Shown here piece after piece: positions 38,716 through 47,126 of a stretch of DNA of 64,000 bases (position 1 is its first letter; each line of letters begins with the position of its first letter). The stretch spans positions 62,001 to 126,000 of the forward strand of contig NZ_VRTS01000001.1 in NCBI RefSeq assembly GCF_008017755.1. The letters run 5' to 3'. Source of the stretch: Alkalisalibacterium limincola (GTDB lineage: Bacteria > Pseudomonadota > Gammaproteobacteria > Xanthomonadales > Xanthomonadaceae). The notes below the pieces were generated by a model. The model did not search any database and was not told where the DNA came from. It saw nothing but the letters and a program-made list of their open reading frames with translations. Both the position numbers and the translations under genes were made by a program.

Positions 38716-39497
38716 TCAGGCCTTGAGCAGCCGCTCCATGACCCGTGCCACGGCGGCAAAGGCGAACGCGCCGGTGACGTGCGTGGCGGCCCCCAGGCCG
38801 GCGCCGCAGTCGAGCTTGAGCGCCGCGTCGGGGTCGAGCCTGGGACGGGTGCCGCACACGCTGCCGTCGGCCTGCGGGTACTTGACGTTCTCCAGCGAGT
38901 ACACCGCCGACACGCCAAAGTAGCGGTCCTTGTTGCGTGGGAAGTTGAAGTCCGCGCGCAGCTTCTTGCGCACCAGCGCCAGCAGCGCATCGTGCTCGGT
39001 GCGCGAGAGGTCGCGCACCCGCACCTGCGTGGGATCGGTGCGGCCACCGGCGGAACCCACCGTGACCATGGGCTGCTTGCGGCGGCGGCACCAGGCGATC
39101 GCCTCGACCTTGGTGCGGAAGCTGTCGGCGGCATCGAGCACCACGTCGAAGCCCGGTTCGAGCATCTCCGCCAGGTTCGACGGGGTCAGGAACCGCGCCT
39201 CGACCTGCACTTCGATGCCCGGGTTGATCGCGCGGCAGCGTTCGGCCAGCACCTCGGCCTTGCCGCGCCCGTACTGCCGTCGAGGGCGTGCAGCTGGCGG
39301 TTGGTGTTGGACAGGCAGATGTCGTCGGCGTCGACCAGGGTCAGCCGGCCAACCGCCGAGCGGGCCAGGGCCTCCACCGCCCAGGAACCCACGCCGCCCA
39401 GCCCCACCACGCACACATGGCTGCCCGACAGCGTCCGCACGCTGCCTTGCCCGTAGAGGCGGTCGACACCTGAAAACCGATCGGCAAGCACATTCAT
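38716..39497 (-). CDS. tcdA: tRNA threonylcarbamoyladenosine dehydratase (one frame break)
   Basis: An E1-like ThiF/MoeB-fold enzyme that cyclizes t6A37 to ct6A in ANN-decoding tRNAs. The N-terminus has RFSGVDRLYG, the ATP site VVGLGGVGSWAVEALARS and LVDADDICLSNTNRQ. After LHALDG one base is missing at ~39270-39276. The other frame then gives YGRGKAEVLAERCRAINP, VLDAADSFRTKVEAI, VTVGSAGGRTDPTQV and DFNFPRNKDRYFGVS. Length is 3n+2, ~260 aa when corrected. I chose the ATG at 39497; an ATG ten codons upstream is possible. Confidence 0.88.
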
Positions 39498-39544
39498 GGG
39501 CGGCGATTGTACCTTTGTGTCTTCCATCCACTCGGGAGAATCCG

Positions 39545-39952
39545 ATGCGTGCTGCGATCCTGCTGGCCCTGGGGCTGTTCATCGGCGTCGTGGCCACGGT
39601 GATGACCCTGGGCGCCCTGCGCCAGGGAACGCCTTTCCACCAGGGCCTGATGAGCGTCATGGCCCACCACCTGGGCAGCCTGCGCGCGATGGGCGAACCC
39701 GGCACGCCCGCCGACGCATGCAGCTCCCAACGGGTGGGCGCACACCTGGCCATGCTGCGCCTGGCGGGGGACGACCTGGAGGCGGCCTTCCTGCCGACGA
39801 TGAACGACGAGCGCTTCCGCCAGTACGCCAGCAACTACCGCGACGCGCTCGACGCCGCGATCGCGCAGCCGGCGCAGTCGTGCGAAACGGCGGCGCAGCA
39901 GGCCGCCGCGCTGGGCGACAGTTGCAGTGCATGCCACCGCGACTTTCGTTAA
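39545..39952 (+). CDS. Membrane-anchored cytochrome c'/c556-like protein
   Basis: 135 aa with an N-terminal signal-anchor (AAILLALGLFIGVVATVMTL) and a single heme-binding motif at the extreme C-terminus (CSACHRDFR). C-terminal placement of CxxCH followed by xxFR is typical of the cytochrome c'/c556 four-helix family. GGGAGA precedes the ATG. Its electron partner is not evident; neighbours (tcdA, glycine-zipper protein) are unrelated. Confidence 0.78.
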   Translation: MRAAILLALGLFIGVVATVMTLGALRQGTPFHQGLMSVMAHHLGSLRAMGEPGTPADACSSQRVGAHLAMLRLAGDDLEAAFLPTMNDERFRQYASNYRDALDAAIAQPAQSCETAAQQAAALGDSCSACHRDFR

Positions 39953-40098
39953 CCGCAGCTGGCCGGTTTCGAGGGGATACAAACCCCGTTCAGGCGGGCA
40001 GGACAACTATCGGAGTCAACACGGGGTGGCTGGATGGATGCAGCGCCCAACCGTTCCACTCAATCGATGACGCGCGCAGCGTCGGCAAGGAGGACGCC

Positions 40099-40563
40099 AT
40101 GAAGTACCGACTGATCCTGATCGCCCTGGCTTCGTTGTTCCTGGCCGCTTGTGCCACCGGTCCGACCGGCGGCTATGGCGGACCCGGCTACAGCCAGGGT
40201 GGCTACCATGGTGGTGGCCAGGTCCGCTGCAACAACTGCGGCACCGTCGAGGACATCCGCGAGACGTACGGTGACGGCCGCACCAGTGGTGGCGGCGCGG
40301 TGCTCGGTGGTGTCGTCGGCGCGGTAGCCGGCAACCAGGTGGGTGGCGGCTCGGGCCGCACGGCGGCGACCGTCGCCGGTGCCGCGGCCGGCGCGATGGT
40401 GGGCAACACCGTCGAGCGCAACCGCAACCAGGCACCGACCTATGACATCTACGTGCGCATGGACGATGGCCGCCGCGTGGTGATCAACCAGCGCGACCTG
40501 GGCGCGATCCGCGTGGGTTCCTACGTCGAGACGACCGCTACCGGCAACCTGCGCCTGCGCTGA
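40099..40563 (+). CDS. Glycine-zipper 2TM lipoprotein (17-kDa antigen family)
   Basis: 154 aa. The lipoprotein signal MKYRLILIALASLFLAAC has lipobox LAAC. A Gly/Tyr-rich spacer, CNNC, and a glycine-zipper region follow (GAVLGGVVGAVAGNQVGGGS, TAATVAGAAAGAMVGN). The C-terminal domain is SlyB-like (YDIYVRMDDGRRVVINQRDL). AAGGAGG lies 5 nt before the ATG. It is a paralogue in architecture of the 36.8-kb glycine-zipper gene. Expected to be an outer-membrane lipoprotein. Confidence 0.85.
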   Translation: MKYRLILIALASLFLAACATGPTGGYGGPGYSQGGYHGGGQVRCNNCGTVEDIRETYGDGRTSGGGAVLGGVVGAVAGNQVGGGSGRTAATVAGAAAGAMVGNTVERNRNQAPTYDIYVRMDDGRRVVINQRDLGAIRVGSYVETTATGNLRLR

Positions 40564-40597
40564 TTGCCAGCGGGCTCGACAGCCCCTGCGACACCCT

Positions 40598-40625
40598 GGA
40601 AGGGCCGGCTCATGCCGGCCCTTCC
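40598..40625. terminator. Bidirectional hairpin between convergent genes
   Basis: A perfect 12-bp stem GGAAGGGCCGGC/GCCGGCCCTTCC with loop TCAT. It lies 35 nt past the glycine-zipper stop. The stop codon of the convergent hydrolase (40610-40612) lies in its loop. Only a short T tract follows on the plus strand. Confidence 0.55.
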
Positions 40626-41511
40626 GCTTTGTGGGGAAGCGATGCCCACCAGCCGTCGACTTCGGCGGCCACCCGGCCGGGGTGCTTCATCCACGCGAAA
40701 TGGTCCGCCGGGGCCTGCAGGTGGTCGGGCCCGAGCATCACGATGCTCGGCGACGGCGTGGCCAGTTTCCCCAGCAGGTGGTCGAGTGCGCTGCGCGGCC
40801 CGAACGCGTCGTCGCGCAGGTGCAGCGCCAGCACGGGGTGGTTCAGCCGGGACAGCGCGGCTTCCAGGTCCTCCACGAGGCCATCGGCGTGGTAACGGCC
40901 GGTGCGGACACAGCGCAGCCAGTCGCGCATGACGCCCCGCGCCTCGCGCCCGCCGAATCCGATATGCCGCCCCGGCAGGAAGCCCATCGCAGCCGTCAGC
41001 ACGGGGACGCCGGCCATCGCCGCCCACAACGCGGCTGCTATCGGAGGACGCTGCGCGCGCCAATAGGGCGCGCCGCTGCCCACCAGGACCAGGCCCGACC
41101 CGTCCTGCGGTCGGCGCGCCAGGTGCAGGGTGGCAAGTTGCCCACCGAGGCTGTGACCGCCCCAGCACAGCGGCAGCCCGGCGAGCTGCGAGGCCGCCGA
41201 CGCGGCCGTGGCGGGAAGGTCGCCCGAGAGCAGTTGCGCGTAGCCCCAGTCCACCCCGCGCGAGGCGCGCACCGAGCTGCTGCCGATGCCGCGCCACTCG
41301 TGCACCAGGGTGCTGATGCCCTGCCCGGCCAGCTGGCTGGCGAGCGCAAGGTAGGCCCGCGCCGGCACGCCGAGTGCCGGCAACCACACCAGGCCCATGC
41401 GCGGTTCGCTCGCCGGCACCAGCAGGGTTTCAACCCGTGCGCCGTCGGCAGCTCGAGCGTGGTCGCCCGTGCGGCATTGGAGATGTGGGGCAATGCGCGC
41501 GCCTGCGACAT
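40610..41511 (-). CDS. Alpha/beta-hydrolase (one frame break)
   Basis: ~300 aa when corrected. The N-terminus from ATG 41511 (MSQARALPHISNAARATTLEL) is in one frame. One base is missing at ~41438-41450, and the remainder reads ETLLVPASEPRMGLVWLPAL, the oxyanion/HEWRG region (LVHEWRGIGSSS), nucleophile elbow CWGGHSLGGQLATLH and a late Asp/His pair (LRDDAFG, GPDHLQAPADHFAW). Length is 3n+2. The sequence is of the serine-aminopeptidase/YheT-like hydrolase type. Substrate unknown. Confidence 0.78.
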
Positions 41512-41688
41512 GCGGTGCTTCCGTTCCCGAGGCGGGCATGGTGCGGCATCGGCGCCGCGCCTTCCAGCGCCGGGCGGTGTGAAGAACGGCTTGACCTGCC
41601 CTGTACGCGGCCTGCACCGGCCTCCGTGCAGGATGCGTGTGTCGCGGGCACTCCCGCCCCGGACCAAACCCCCTCCAAGGAGTTGCAT

Positions 41689-42189
41689 ATGAACCTGTCG
41701 ATCCGATCCACGATCCTCACCGCCGCCATCGGCGCCGTCGTGATGTCCGGTGCGGCGTTCGCCGGCCACCACGAGGACAAGAAGAACATCGTCGAGACCG
41801 CTGCGGGCAATCCGGACTTCTCCACCCTGGTGGCCGCCGTCCAGGCCGCCGGCCTGGTCGACACGCTCAGCGGCGAAGGCCCGTTCACGGTGTTCGCACC
41901 GACCAATGCCGCGTTCGAGAAGCTGCCCGCAGGCACGGTCGACTCGCTGCTGCTTCCCGAGAACCGCGACCAGCTGGTGTCGGTGCTGACCTATCACGTG
42001 GTTGCCGGCGAAGTGACCGCCGAGCAGGTCGTGACGCTGGACTCGGCCACCACGGTCAACGGCCAGGACGTGACGATCAGCGTCGACGGCGAGACCGTCA
42101 AGATCAACGACGCCACTGTGACCACGGCGGACATCAAGGCGAGCAACGGTGTCATCCACGTGATCGACACTGTCATCCTCCCGCAGTAA
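41689..42189 (+). CDS. Secreted fasciclin (FAS1)-domain protein
   Basis: 166 aa with a signal peptide (cleaved after AFA, leaving GHHEDKKN) and one FAS1 domain. The H1 box GPFTVFAPTNAAFEKLP and the H2-like VLTYHVVAGEV...NGVIHVIDTVILP are both clear. FAS1 proteins mediate adhesion or surface interactions. AAGGAG at 6 nt supports the ATG. A strong terminator follows, so it is monocistronic. Confidence 0.92.
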   Translation: MNLSIRSTILTAAIGAVVMSGAAFAGHHEDKKNIVETAAGNPDFSTLVAAVQAAGLVDTLSGEGPFTVFAPTNAAFEKLPAGTVDSLLLPENRDQLVSVLTYHVVAGEVTAEQVVTLDSATTVNGQDVTISVDGETVKINDATVTTADIKASNGVIHVIDTVILPQ

Positions 42190-42236
42190 TGAAGCCCTAG
42201 TCTTCATCGGGCGGATTCATTCCCCGCTCTCCAGCA

Positions 42237-42270
42237 GACCGCGCCGATCGTTCGGCGCGGTCTTTTTTTT
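42237..42270 (+). terminator. Intrinsic terminator of the fasciclin gene
   Basis: A perfect 11-bp stem GACCGCGCCGA/TCGGCGCGGTC with a 4-nt loop, followed by eight T. It lies 48 nt after the stop codon. Confidence 0.93.
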
Positions 42271-42339
42271 CGGCTCCCTTCACTGGGCCGATGAATGTGC
42301 AGCGGGTATGGTTGGCGCAGCGCAAGGGGAAACCACCGA

Positions 42340-43630
42340 ATGAGCAATGCCGTCTACCGCTGGCTGACCGGCGACCGGACGCTGCCCGACGCCGGCGACT
42401 TCGACGAAGCCACCCGCAGGGCGATCCCACGAAACTTCCTGGCCTACATCGGCGCCCACCTGCTGACCAAGATCGGCGACGCGCTGATGAACCCGAAGAC
42501 GACGCTGACCTGGCTCGCGGGTGCCCTGGCGGTTCCGACCTGGATCATCGGCCTGCTGGTGCCGGTGCGCGAGGCGGGTTCGATGCTGCTGCAGATCTTC
42601 TTCGCCGGCTGGGTGCGCGGCTGGCACCAGCGCAAGTGGGTCTGGGTGGCTGCCTCGGCGCTGGAGGGGGTGAGCGTCATCGCGATGGGGCTCGTGGCGC
42701 TGACGCTGCAGGGCCGCGCCGCGGGCCTGGCCCTGCTGGGCCTGCTGTCGGTGTTCGCGCTGGCCCGATCGCTGGCCTCGGTGGCGTCGAAGGATGTGCT
42801 GGGGCGTACGGTGCCGAGGACGCGTCGCGGCCGGGCCACGGGCTGGGCGTCCAGCCTGGCGGGCATCATCACGATCGCCGCCGGCACGGCCTTCTACCTG
42901 CTCTCGCCCGATGACCTCGGCACGCGCGGCCTTGCGTTCCTGCTGGCCGTGGCCGGCACGACGTGGCTGGCGGGCGCCGCGGTTTTCGCGCTGGTGCGCG
43001 AGCCCTCCGCGCACGGCGAGTCCGGCGGCGAGCCCCTCGCCGGCCGCTTCGGCCTGCTGGCGCGCGACGCGCTGCTGCGTCGCTTCGTGCTGACCCGCGC
43101 ACTGCTGCTGTGTTCGGCCCTGTCGGCGCCCTACTACGTGATGATCGCGCAGCGCGAGCTGGGCAACGGCAGCCGCCTGCTGATCGCCTTCATCATCGCC
43201 GGCGGGCTGGCGGCGATGCTGGGCGGTCCGGTGTGGGGGGCGCCTGGCGGACCGCTCCAGCCGCAAGGTGATGATCGTCGCCGCGGCGGTCAGCGCCGCG
43301 CTGGGCCTGGCGGTGGCCGCGGGCGGATGGTTCGCTCCCGGGATGCTGGCCATGGCCTGGCTGCTGCCACTGGCCTTCTTCCTGCTTTCGGTTGCGCACG
43401 AGGGCGTCAGGGTCGGCCGCAAGACCTACCTGGTCGACATCGCCGAAGGGGCAAGGCGCACGGACTACGTGGCGGTGAGCAACTCCGCGATCGGTGTCGT
43501 GCTGTTGCTGTTCGGCGCGGCTGGCGCGGCACTGTCCGCGTTGTCGCCGGAGGTGGCCCTCGTGGCCTTGTCGATGGCCGGCCTGGCCGGCGCGGTGTTC
43601 GGTACCGGCCTACCCGAAGCCGACGCCTGA
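42340..43630 (+). CDS. MFS-type transporter (one frame break)
   Basis: ~429 aa when corrected. About ten to twelve hydrophobic segments are visible, starting after RNFLAYIGAHLLTKIGDALM. A cytoplasmic loop (VPRTRRGRATGWASSLAGI) and a second half with MMIVAAAVSAALGLAVAAGG follow. The frame changes at a run of six G (43235-43240); reading five G gives PVWGRLADRSSRKVM, the classic MFS loop motif between segments. Length is 3n+1, as one extra base predicts. The ligand is unknown. Confidence 0.78.
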
Positions 43631-43650
43631 TCCGACGCGGCGCGTCCGGC

Positions 43651-44409
43651 TCAGTCGCCGGCCAGGACCTCGGCGATGCGCTGGTTGCCCGAACGTGCCA
43701 GGAAGCGCCAGCGCAGCCGGGCAATCATCGGCAGCATGCTGGCCTCCGGCACTTCTTCGCTGTAGAGGGCCAGTGCGTCGGCGCGCACGCCCAGGTCGAC
43801 GGCGGCAGGCAGTGCCTCCGGACCGCCGATGACCAGTTGCGAGAACGATGGGGCGCGGCCGTTCCACTCCACCCGCCCGTCGACGTGCACGCCGTAGCCC
43901 CAGTGGCGGCCCTCGCGGATCAGGCGCAAGCGGGCGGCCTCGAAATAGACCGGGTCGACGACGAAGCTGTCGCAGGCCAACCATTGATCGCCAAGCCACA
44001 CTTCGACCACGGCATGGTCGTAGCGCGGCATGGGCAGGTCGATGAGGCCGGAGAGCAGGTCGGAGCCCACCGAGACGAAGTGCATGCGCGCCGGCACCCC
44101 CACCGCCCGCAGCATGGCGGTGAACAGCGTGGCCTTGGGCAGGGCGTGGCCGCGTCCGGCCTGCAGCACCTCGGAGGCCTTGAGCCGCCAGAAGTGGGAG
44201 CCGAAGCCGAAGCGGACCTGGTCGCGCACGTAATCGTGCACGTGCCGGGCCCGGGTGATCTGGTCGCCCTCGCCGGCGACTTCACGGGCGGTGTCGCGCA
44301 GGTGCTCCTCGCCGATGTCGAGCAAGGCGGTCTCGCCCAGCGGGTTGGGCATGTTGATGTCCGCCAGCACGCCGTTGAGCGCTGAAAGGGTACCTGTGGA
44401 AAAGGCCAT
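43651..44409 (-). CDS. Transglutaminase-like protein lacking the catalytic cysteine
   Basis: 252 aa. The transglutaminase core is recognizable: HVHDYVRDQVRFGFG, the helix after the active site (KATLFTAMLRAVGVPARMHF), the His block YDHAVVEVWLGDQW and the Asp block ACDSFVVDPVYF. Where active enzymes have GxC, this has GHALPKATL, so the nucleophile appears to be Ala. AAAGGA at 7 nt supports the ATG. No signal peptide. It may be non-enzymatic, or may use another nucleophile. Confidence 0.78.
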   Translation of the reverse strand: MAFSTGTLSALNGVLADINMPNPLGETALLDIGEEHLRDTAREVAGEGDQITRARHVHDYVRDQVRFGFGSHFWRLKASEVLQAGRGHALPKATLFTAMLRAVGVPARMHFVSVGSDLLSGLIDLPMPRYDHAVVEVWLGDQWLACDSFVVDPVYFEAARLRLIREGRHWGYGVHVDGRVEWNGRAPSFSQLVIGGPEALPAAVDLGVRADALALYSEEVPEASMLPMIARLRWRFLARSGNQRIAEVLAGD

Positions 44410-44523
44410 CCCGGAGTCCTTTGGGCTGAACGCCAGACTATCCCCGAATTCATGAGCGCGCTATGAAGCACATCGAGGATCCGGGCTAGACTGGGCCGTC
44501 CCCCCGCCTGCGCCAGGAAACCC

Positions 44524-45816
44524 ATGGCTCGACGCTTCACCCTCGGCCGCGTCCTCGTGCTGTGCCTGGCCAGTGCCGGGCTGGTCGTCTTCCTGACCCT
44601 GTTGTGGCTGAACCTGAGTGCGCCGCCGCGACAGCTCAGCGAAGTGCTCGAACACCGCTATTCGGTGTCCGACCGCCAGTTCCTGCATGAACTCGGAGCG
44701 CTGCTGGGGCCCCCGGTGGCGTTGGGCAACGATGTGCAGGACCTGCACAACGGTGTCGAGATCTTCCCGGCGATGCTCGAGGCGATCGAGTCCGCCGAGC
44801 GCACGATCACGTTCGAGACCTACATCTACTGGTCCGGCGAGATCGGCGAGCGCTTCACCCGGGCACTGGTGGATCGCGCCCGTGCGGGCGTGCGGGTGCA
44901 CGTGCTGATCGACTGGGTGGGCAGCCAGAAGATGGAGGCTGAGAAGATCCAGGAGATGGAGGACGCCGGCGTGGAGGTGCGTTACTACCACCCGCTGCGC
45001 TGGTACCACCTCTCGCGCATGAACAACCGCACCCACCGCAAGCTGCTGGTCGTCGACGGGCACGTCGGCTTCACCGGCGGCGTGGGCATCGCCGACGAGT
45101 GGCTGGGCGATGCCCGCAACCCCGACGAGTGGCGCGAGCTGCACTTCCGCGTGGAAGGGCCGGTGGTCGCCCAGATGCAGGGGGTGTTCGCCAGCAACTG
45201 GACCAAGACCACCGGCACCGTGCTGCAGGGCGAGGAATACTTCCCGCGGCCACGACTGGCCGGCGGCATGCCTGCGCAGATGTTTTCCAGCTCGCCGACC
45301 GGGGGCAGCGAGAGCATGCACCTGATGTACCTGCTGTCGATCGCCTCCGCGGAGCGCTCGATCGACCTGGCGGCCTCGTATTTCGTTCCCGACGAACTGG
45401 CACGCGAGTCCCTGGTGCAGGCCATGGAGCGTGGGGTGCGCGTGCGCATCCTGCTACCCAATGAATATATCGATGCCGGCGTCGTGCGCTATGCCTCGCG
45501 CGCGCAATGGGGGGAGCTGCTGGAGGCGGGTGCGGAGATCCGGGAATACCAGCCGACCATGTTCCACGTGAAGATGTTCATCGTCGACGCGCTGCTGGTA
45601 TCGGTGGGCTCGACCAATTTCGACGCGCGCTCGTTCAAGCTCAATGACGAGGCCAACCTGAACGTCTACGACGCGGGCTTTGGCGCGCGAATGGTCGAGG
45701 TGTTCGAGCGCGACCTCGCACTCGGCGATCCGATAACGCTGGAGGAATGGCGCAATCGCCCCCTCTACCAGCGCGTGAAGGACCGGGTCAGCAGCGTCCT
45801 GAGCCCCCAGCTGTAG
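44524..45816 (+). CDS. Cardiolipin synthase / phospholipase D-family protein
   Basis: 430 aa with one N-terminal membrane anchor (VLVLCLASAGLVVFLTLLWL). Two HKD motifs are present: HRKLLVVDGHVGFTGG (~167-182) and HVKMFIVDALLVSVGSTN (~348-365), the second followed by FDARSFKLNDEANL, typical of Cls. The order and spacing fit ClsB/ClsC-type synthases that condense phosphatidylglycerol. PgsA, which supplies the precursor pathway, is also in this window. Confidence 0.9.
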   Translation: MARRFTLGRVLVLCLASAGLVVFLTLLWLNLSAPPRQLSEVLEHRYSVSDRQFLHELGALLGPPVALGNDVQDLHNGVEIFPAMLEAIESAERTITFETYIYWSGEIGERFTRALVDRARAGVRVHVLIDWVGSQKMEAEKIQEMEDAGVEVRYYHPLRWYHLSRMNNRTHRKLLVVDGHVGFTGGVGIADEWLGDARNPDEWRELHFRVEGPVVAQMQGVFASNWTKTTGTVLQGEEYFPRPRLAGGMPAQMFSSSPTGGSESMHLMYLLSIASAERSIDLAASYFVPDELARESLVQAMERGVRVRILLPNEYIDAGVVRYASRAQWGELLEAGAEIREYQPTMFHVKMFIVDALLVSVGSTNFDARSFKLNDEANLNVYDAGFGARMVEVFERDLALGDPITLEEWRNRPLYQRVKDRVSSVLSPQL

Positions 45817-45871
45817 GGCTATCGGGCCGCTGCGGGCGCACCTTGCGCGGTGCCCTTGTCCCGGCCCAATG

Positions 45872-45898
45872 AAAAACCCCGGGCGCGGACGCCCGGGG
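45872..45898 (-). terminator. Intrinsic terminator of the first cold-shock gene
   Basis: CCCCGGGCG/CGCCCGGGG stem (9 bp, tetraloop) followed on the minus strand by five T. It lies 25 nt past the csp stop. Confidence 0.85.
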
Positions 45899-45922
45899 CT
45901 TGGAAATACGCCGGCCGCCGAC

Positions 45923-46132
45923 TTACAGCGGGGTGACTTCCTCGGCCTGCAGGCCCTTCTGGCCCTGCACCACTTTGAAGCTCACCTTCTGGCCTTCCTG
46001 CAGCGACTTGAAGCCGGTGCCCTGGATGGCGCGGAAGTGGACGAAGACGTCCTCGCCGTTGTCACGGCTGATGAAGCCGAAGCCCTTGGCGTCGTTGAAC
46101 CACTTGACCGTACCCACCTGATGATCCGACAT
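45923..46132 (-). CDS. Cold-shock protein, CspA family (copy 1)
   Basis: 69 aa, a single cold-shock domain. RNP1 KGFGFISR and RNP2 VFVHFRAI are intact, with the start [11 protein letters not shown]. It binds single-stranded nucleic acid as an RNA chaperone. It differs from copy 2, ~450 nt upstream, at about a dozen positions. The long leader with a conserved element suggests temperature control at the RNA level. AGGAGT is the ribosome site. Confidence 0.96.
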   Translation of the reverse strand: MSDHQVGTVKWFNDAKGFGFISRDNGEDVFVHFRAIQGTGFKSLQEGQKVSFKVVQGQKGLQAEEVTPL

Positions 46133-46301
46133 GACTTTGCTACTCCTACAACTGTTTGGATTGAACTCCGGAGTGACGCCCCGGATTGCGTTGCTGGTTG
46201 CCAGGAGTTAAGCATGGAACGTCGATGCAGCGGATCGCAGATCTACTTCATCGGGCCACGGACTCAAAGTGACCCAAGCAAACTCAGCGACTTGGATACT
46301 A
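46133..46301 (-). promoter_or_regulatory. Leader and promoter region of csp copy 1
   Basis: A -10-like TAGTAT lies at 46296-46301, predicting a ~157-nt leader. Positions 46221-46287 match the leader of csp copy 2 at most bases. The segment 46197-46213 can pair with 46139-46152, which contains the AGGAGT ribosome site (GCU/AGC, ACUCCU/AGGAGU, CAAC/GUUG), hiding it. The promoter call is tentative; the conserved block and pairing are read directly. Confidence 0.6.
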
Positions 46302-46515
46302 CCCCGGCTTTTTTTCAATTGCGAGTAGGTGCGGAAACCGCCGCCGAGTCGAATGGAAAGGAGTAAACGCGGTTAACCGGGATAATCGGCCAACCGGATG
46401 CTTCAGGATCCTGAAACACTGGTGGCGCAGTGCAAGGGTGCCGCGGGCGGGTTCGCGCTTTGAATCGATACCCGACCGCGCGGGTCGCTGCATCCGCCCA
46501 CAGACATCCGCCCAC

Positions 46516-46545
46516 AAAAAAGCCCCGGACGATGCCGGGGCTTTT
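46516..46545 (-). terminator. Intrinsic terminator of the second cold-shock gene
   Basis: AGCCCCGG/CCGGGGCT stem with a 6-nt loop, followed on the minus strand by five to six T. It sits 34 nt past the stop, so each csp gene is its own transcript. Confidence 0.88.
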
Positions 46546-46578
46546 CCTGGTTCGGCGCAAGCGCCTAGCCGATGCTGC

Positions 46579-46788
46579 TTACAGGGCCTGAACTTCTTCA
46601 GCCTGCAGGCCCTTCTGGCCCTGCGTCACCTTGAAGGTGACCTGCTGGCCTTCCTGCAGCGACTTGAAGCCGTTGCCCTGGATGGCGCGGAAATGGACGA
46701 ACACGTCCTCGCCGTCGGCGCGGCTGATGAAGCCGAAGCCCTTGGCATCGTTGAACCACTTGACGGTACCGGTCTGACGATCGGACAT
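46579..46788 (-). CDS. Cold-shock protein, CspA family (copy 2)
   Basis: 69 aa with KGFGFISR (RNP1) and VFVHFRAI (RNP2). It differs from copy 1 mainly in the loop [13 protein letters not shown] and the last residues. The start is preceded by AAGGAGT. The tandem arrangement and matching leaders suggest an old local duplication including the control region. Confidence 0.96.
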   Translation of the reverse strand: MSDRQTGTVKWFNDAKGFGFISRADGEDVFVHFRAIQGNGFKSLQEGQQVTFKVTQGQKGLQAEEVQAL

Positions 46789-46964
46789 AGCATAACTCCT
46801 TGAAACAGTTGACTAAAGGTTGATCCAACGCACGCTCTGGCGCGCTGGGTACTGTTTTGCAAGGAGTAAAGACTAGCGAGATGTACGCGATGTAGCGGAT
46901 CAACGACCTACCGCATCGGGCCACGATTCACAGTGACCCCAGCAAACACAGTGGGTGCACTGTA
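46789..46964 (-). promoter_or_regulatory. Leader and promoter region of csp copy 2
   Basis: A possible -10 TACAGT is at 46959-46964, giving a ~164-nt leader. Positions 46887-46951 are the counterpart of the copy 1 element. The arm 46851-46867 pairs with 46795-46809 over ~15 bp (ACUCCUUG/CAAGGAGU plus AAACAGU/ACUGUUU), covering the ribosome site at 46795-46802. The remaining ~160 bp to the next gene hold only its probable upstream promoter DNA. Confidence 0.6.
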
Positions 46965-47126
46965 CGCCCTTCCCTGCATAAAAGCGACTGTTTCCAGCGC
47001 GCCCTGAATAGACAACGTCCGTCCGTTCAGAATGCGGCCAATGCGGCATCCATGACCACCGCCACACACGCCCTGCACGGCACCTGGCCTATGCTTGGAA
47101 ATTGCCTTCACGCTGAGGAATGCCCG

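Noticed and set aside
43190-43270. Programmed frameshift in the MFS gene at the G6 run
   Set aside because: No slippery heptamer plus structure evident, and the same type of error occurs at a C6 run in the MBL gene.
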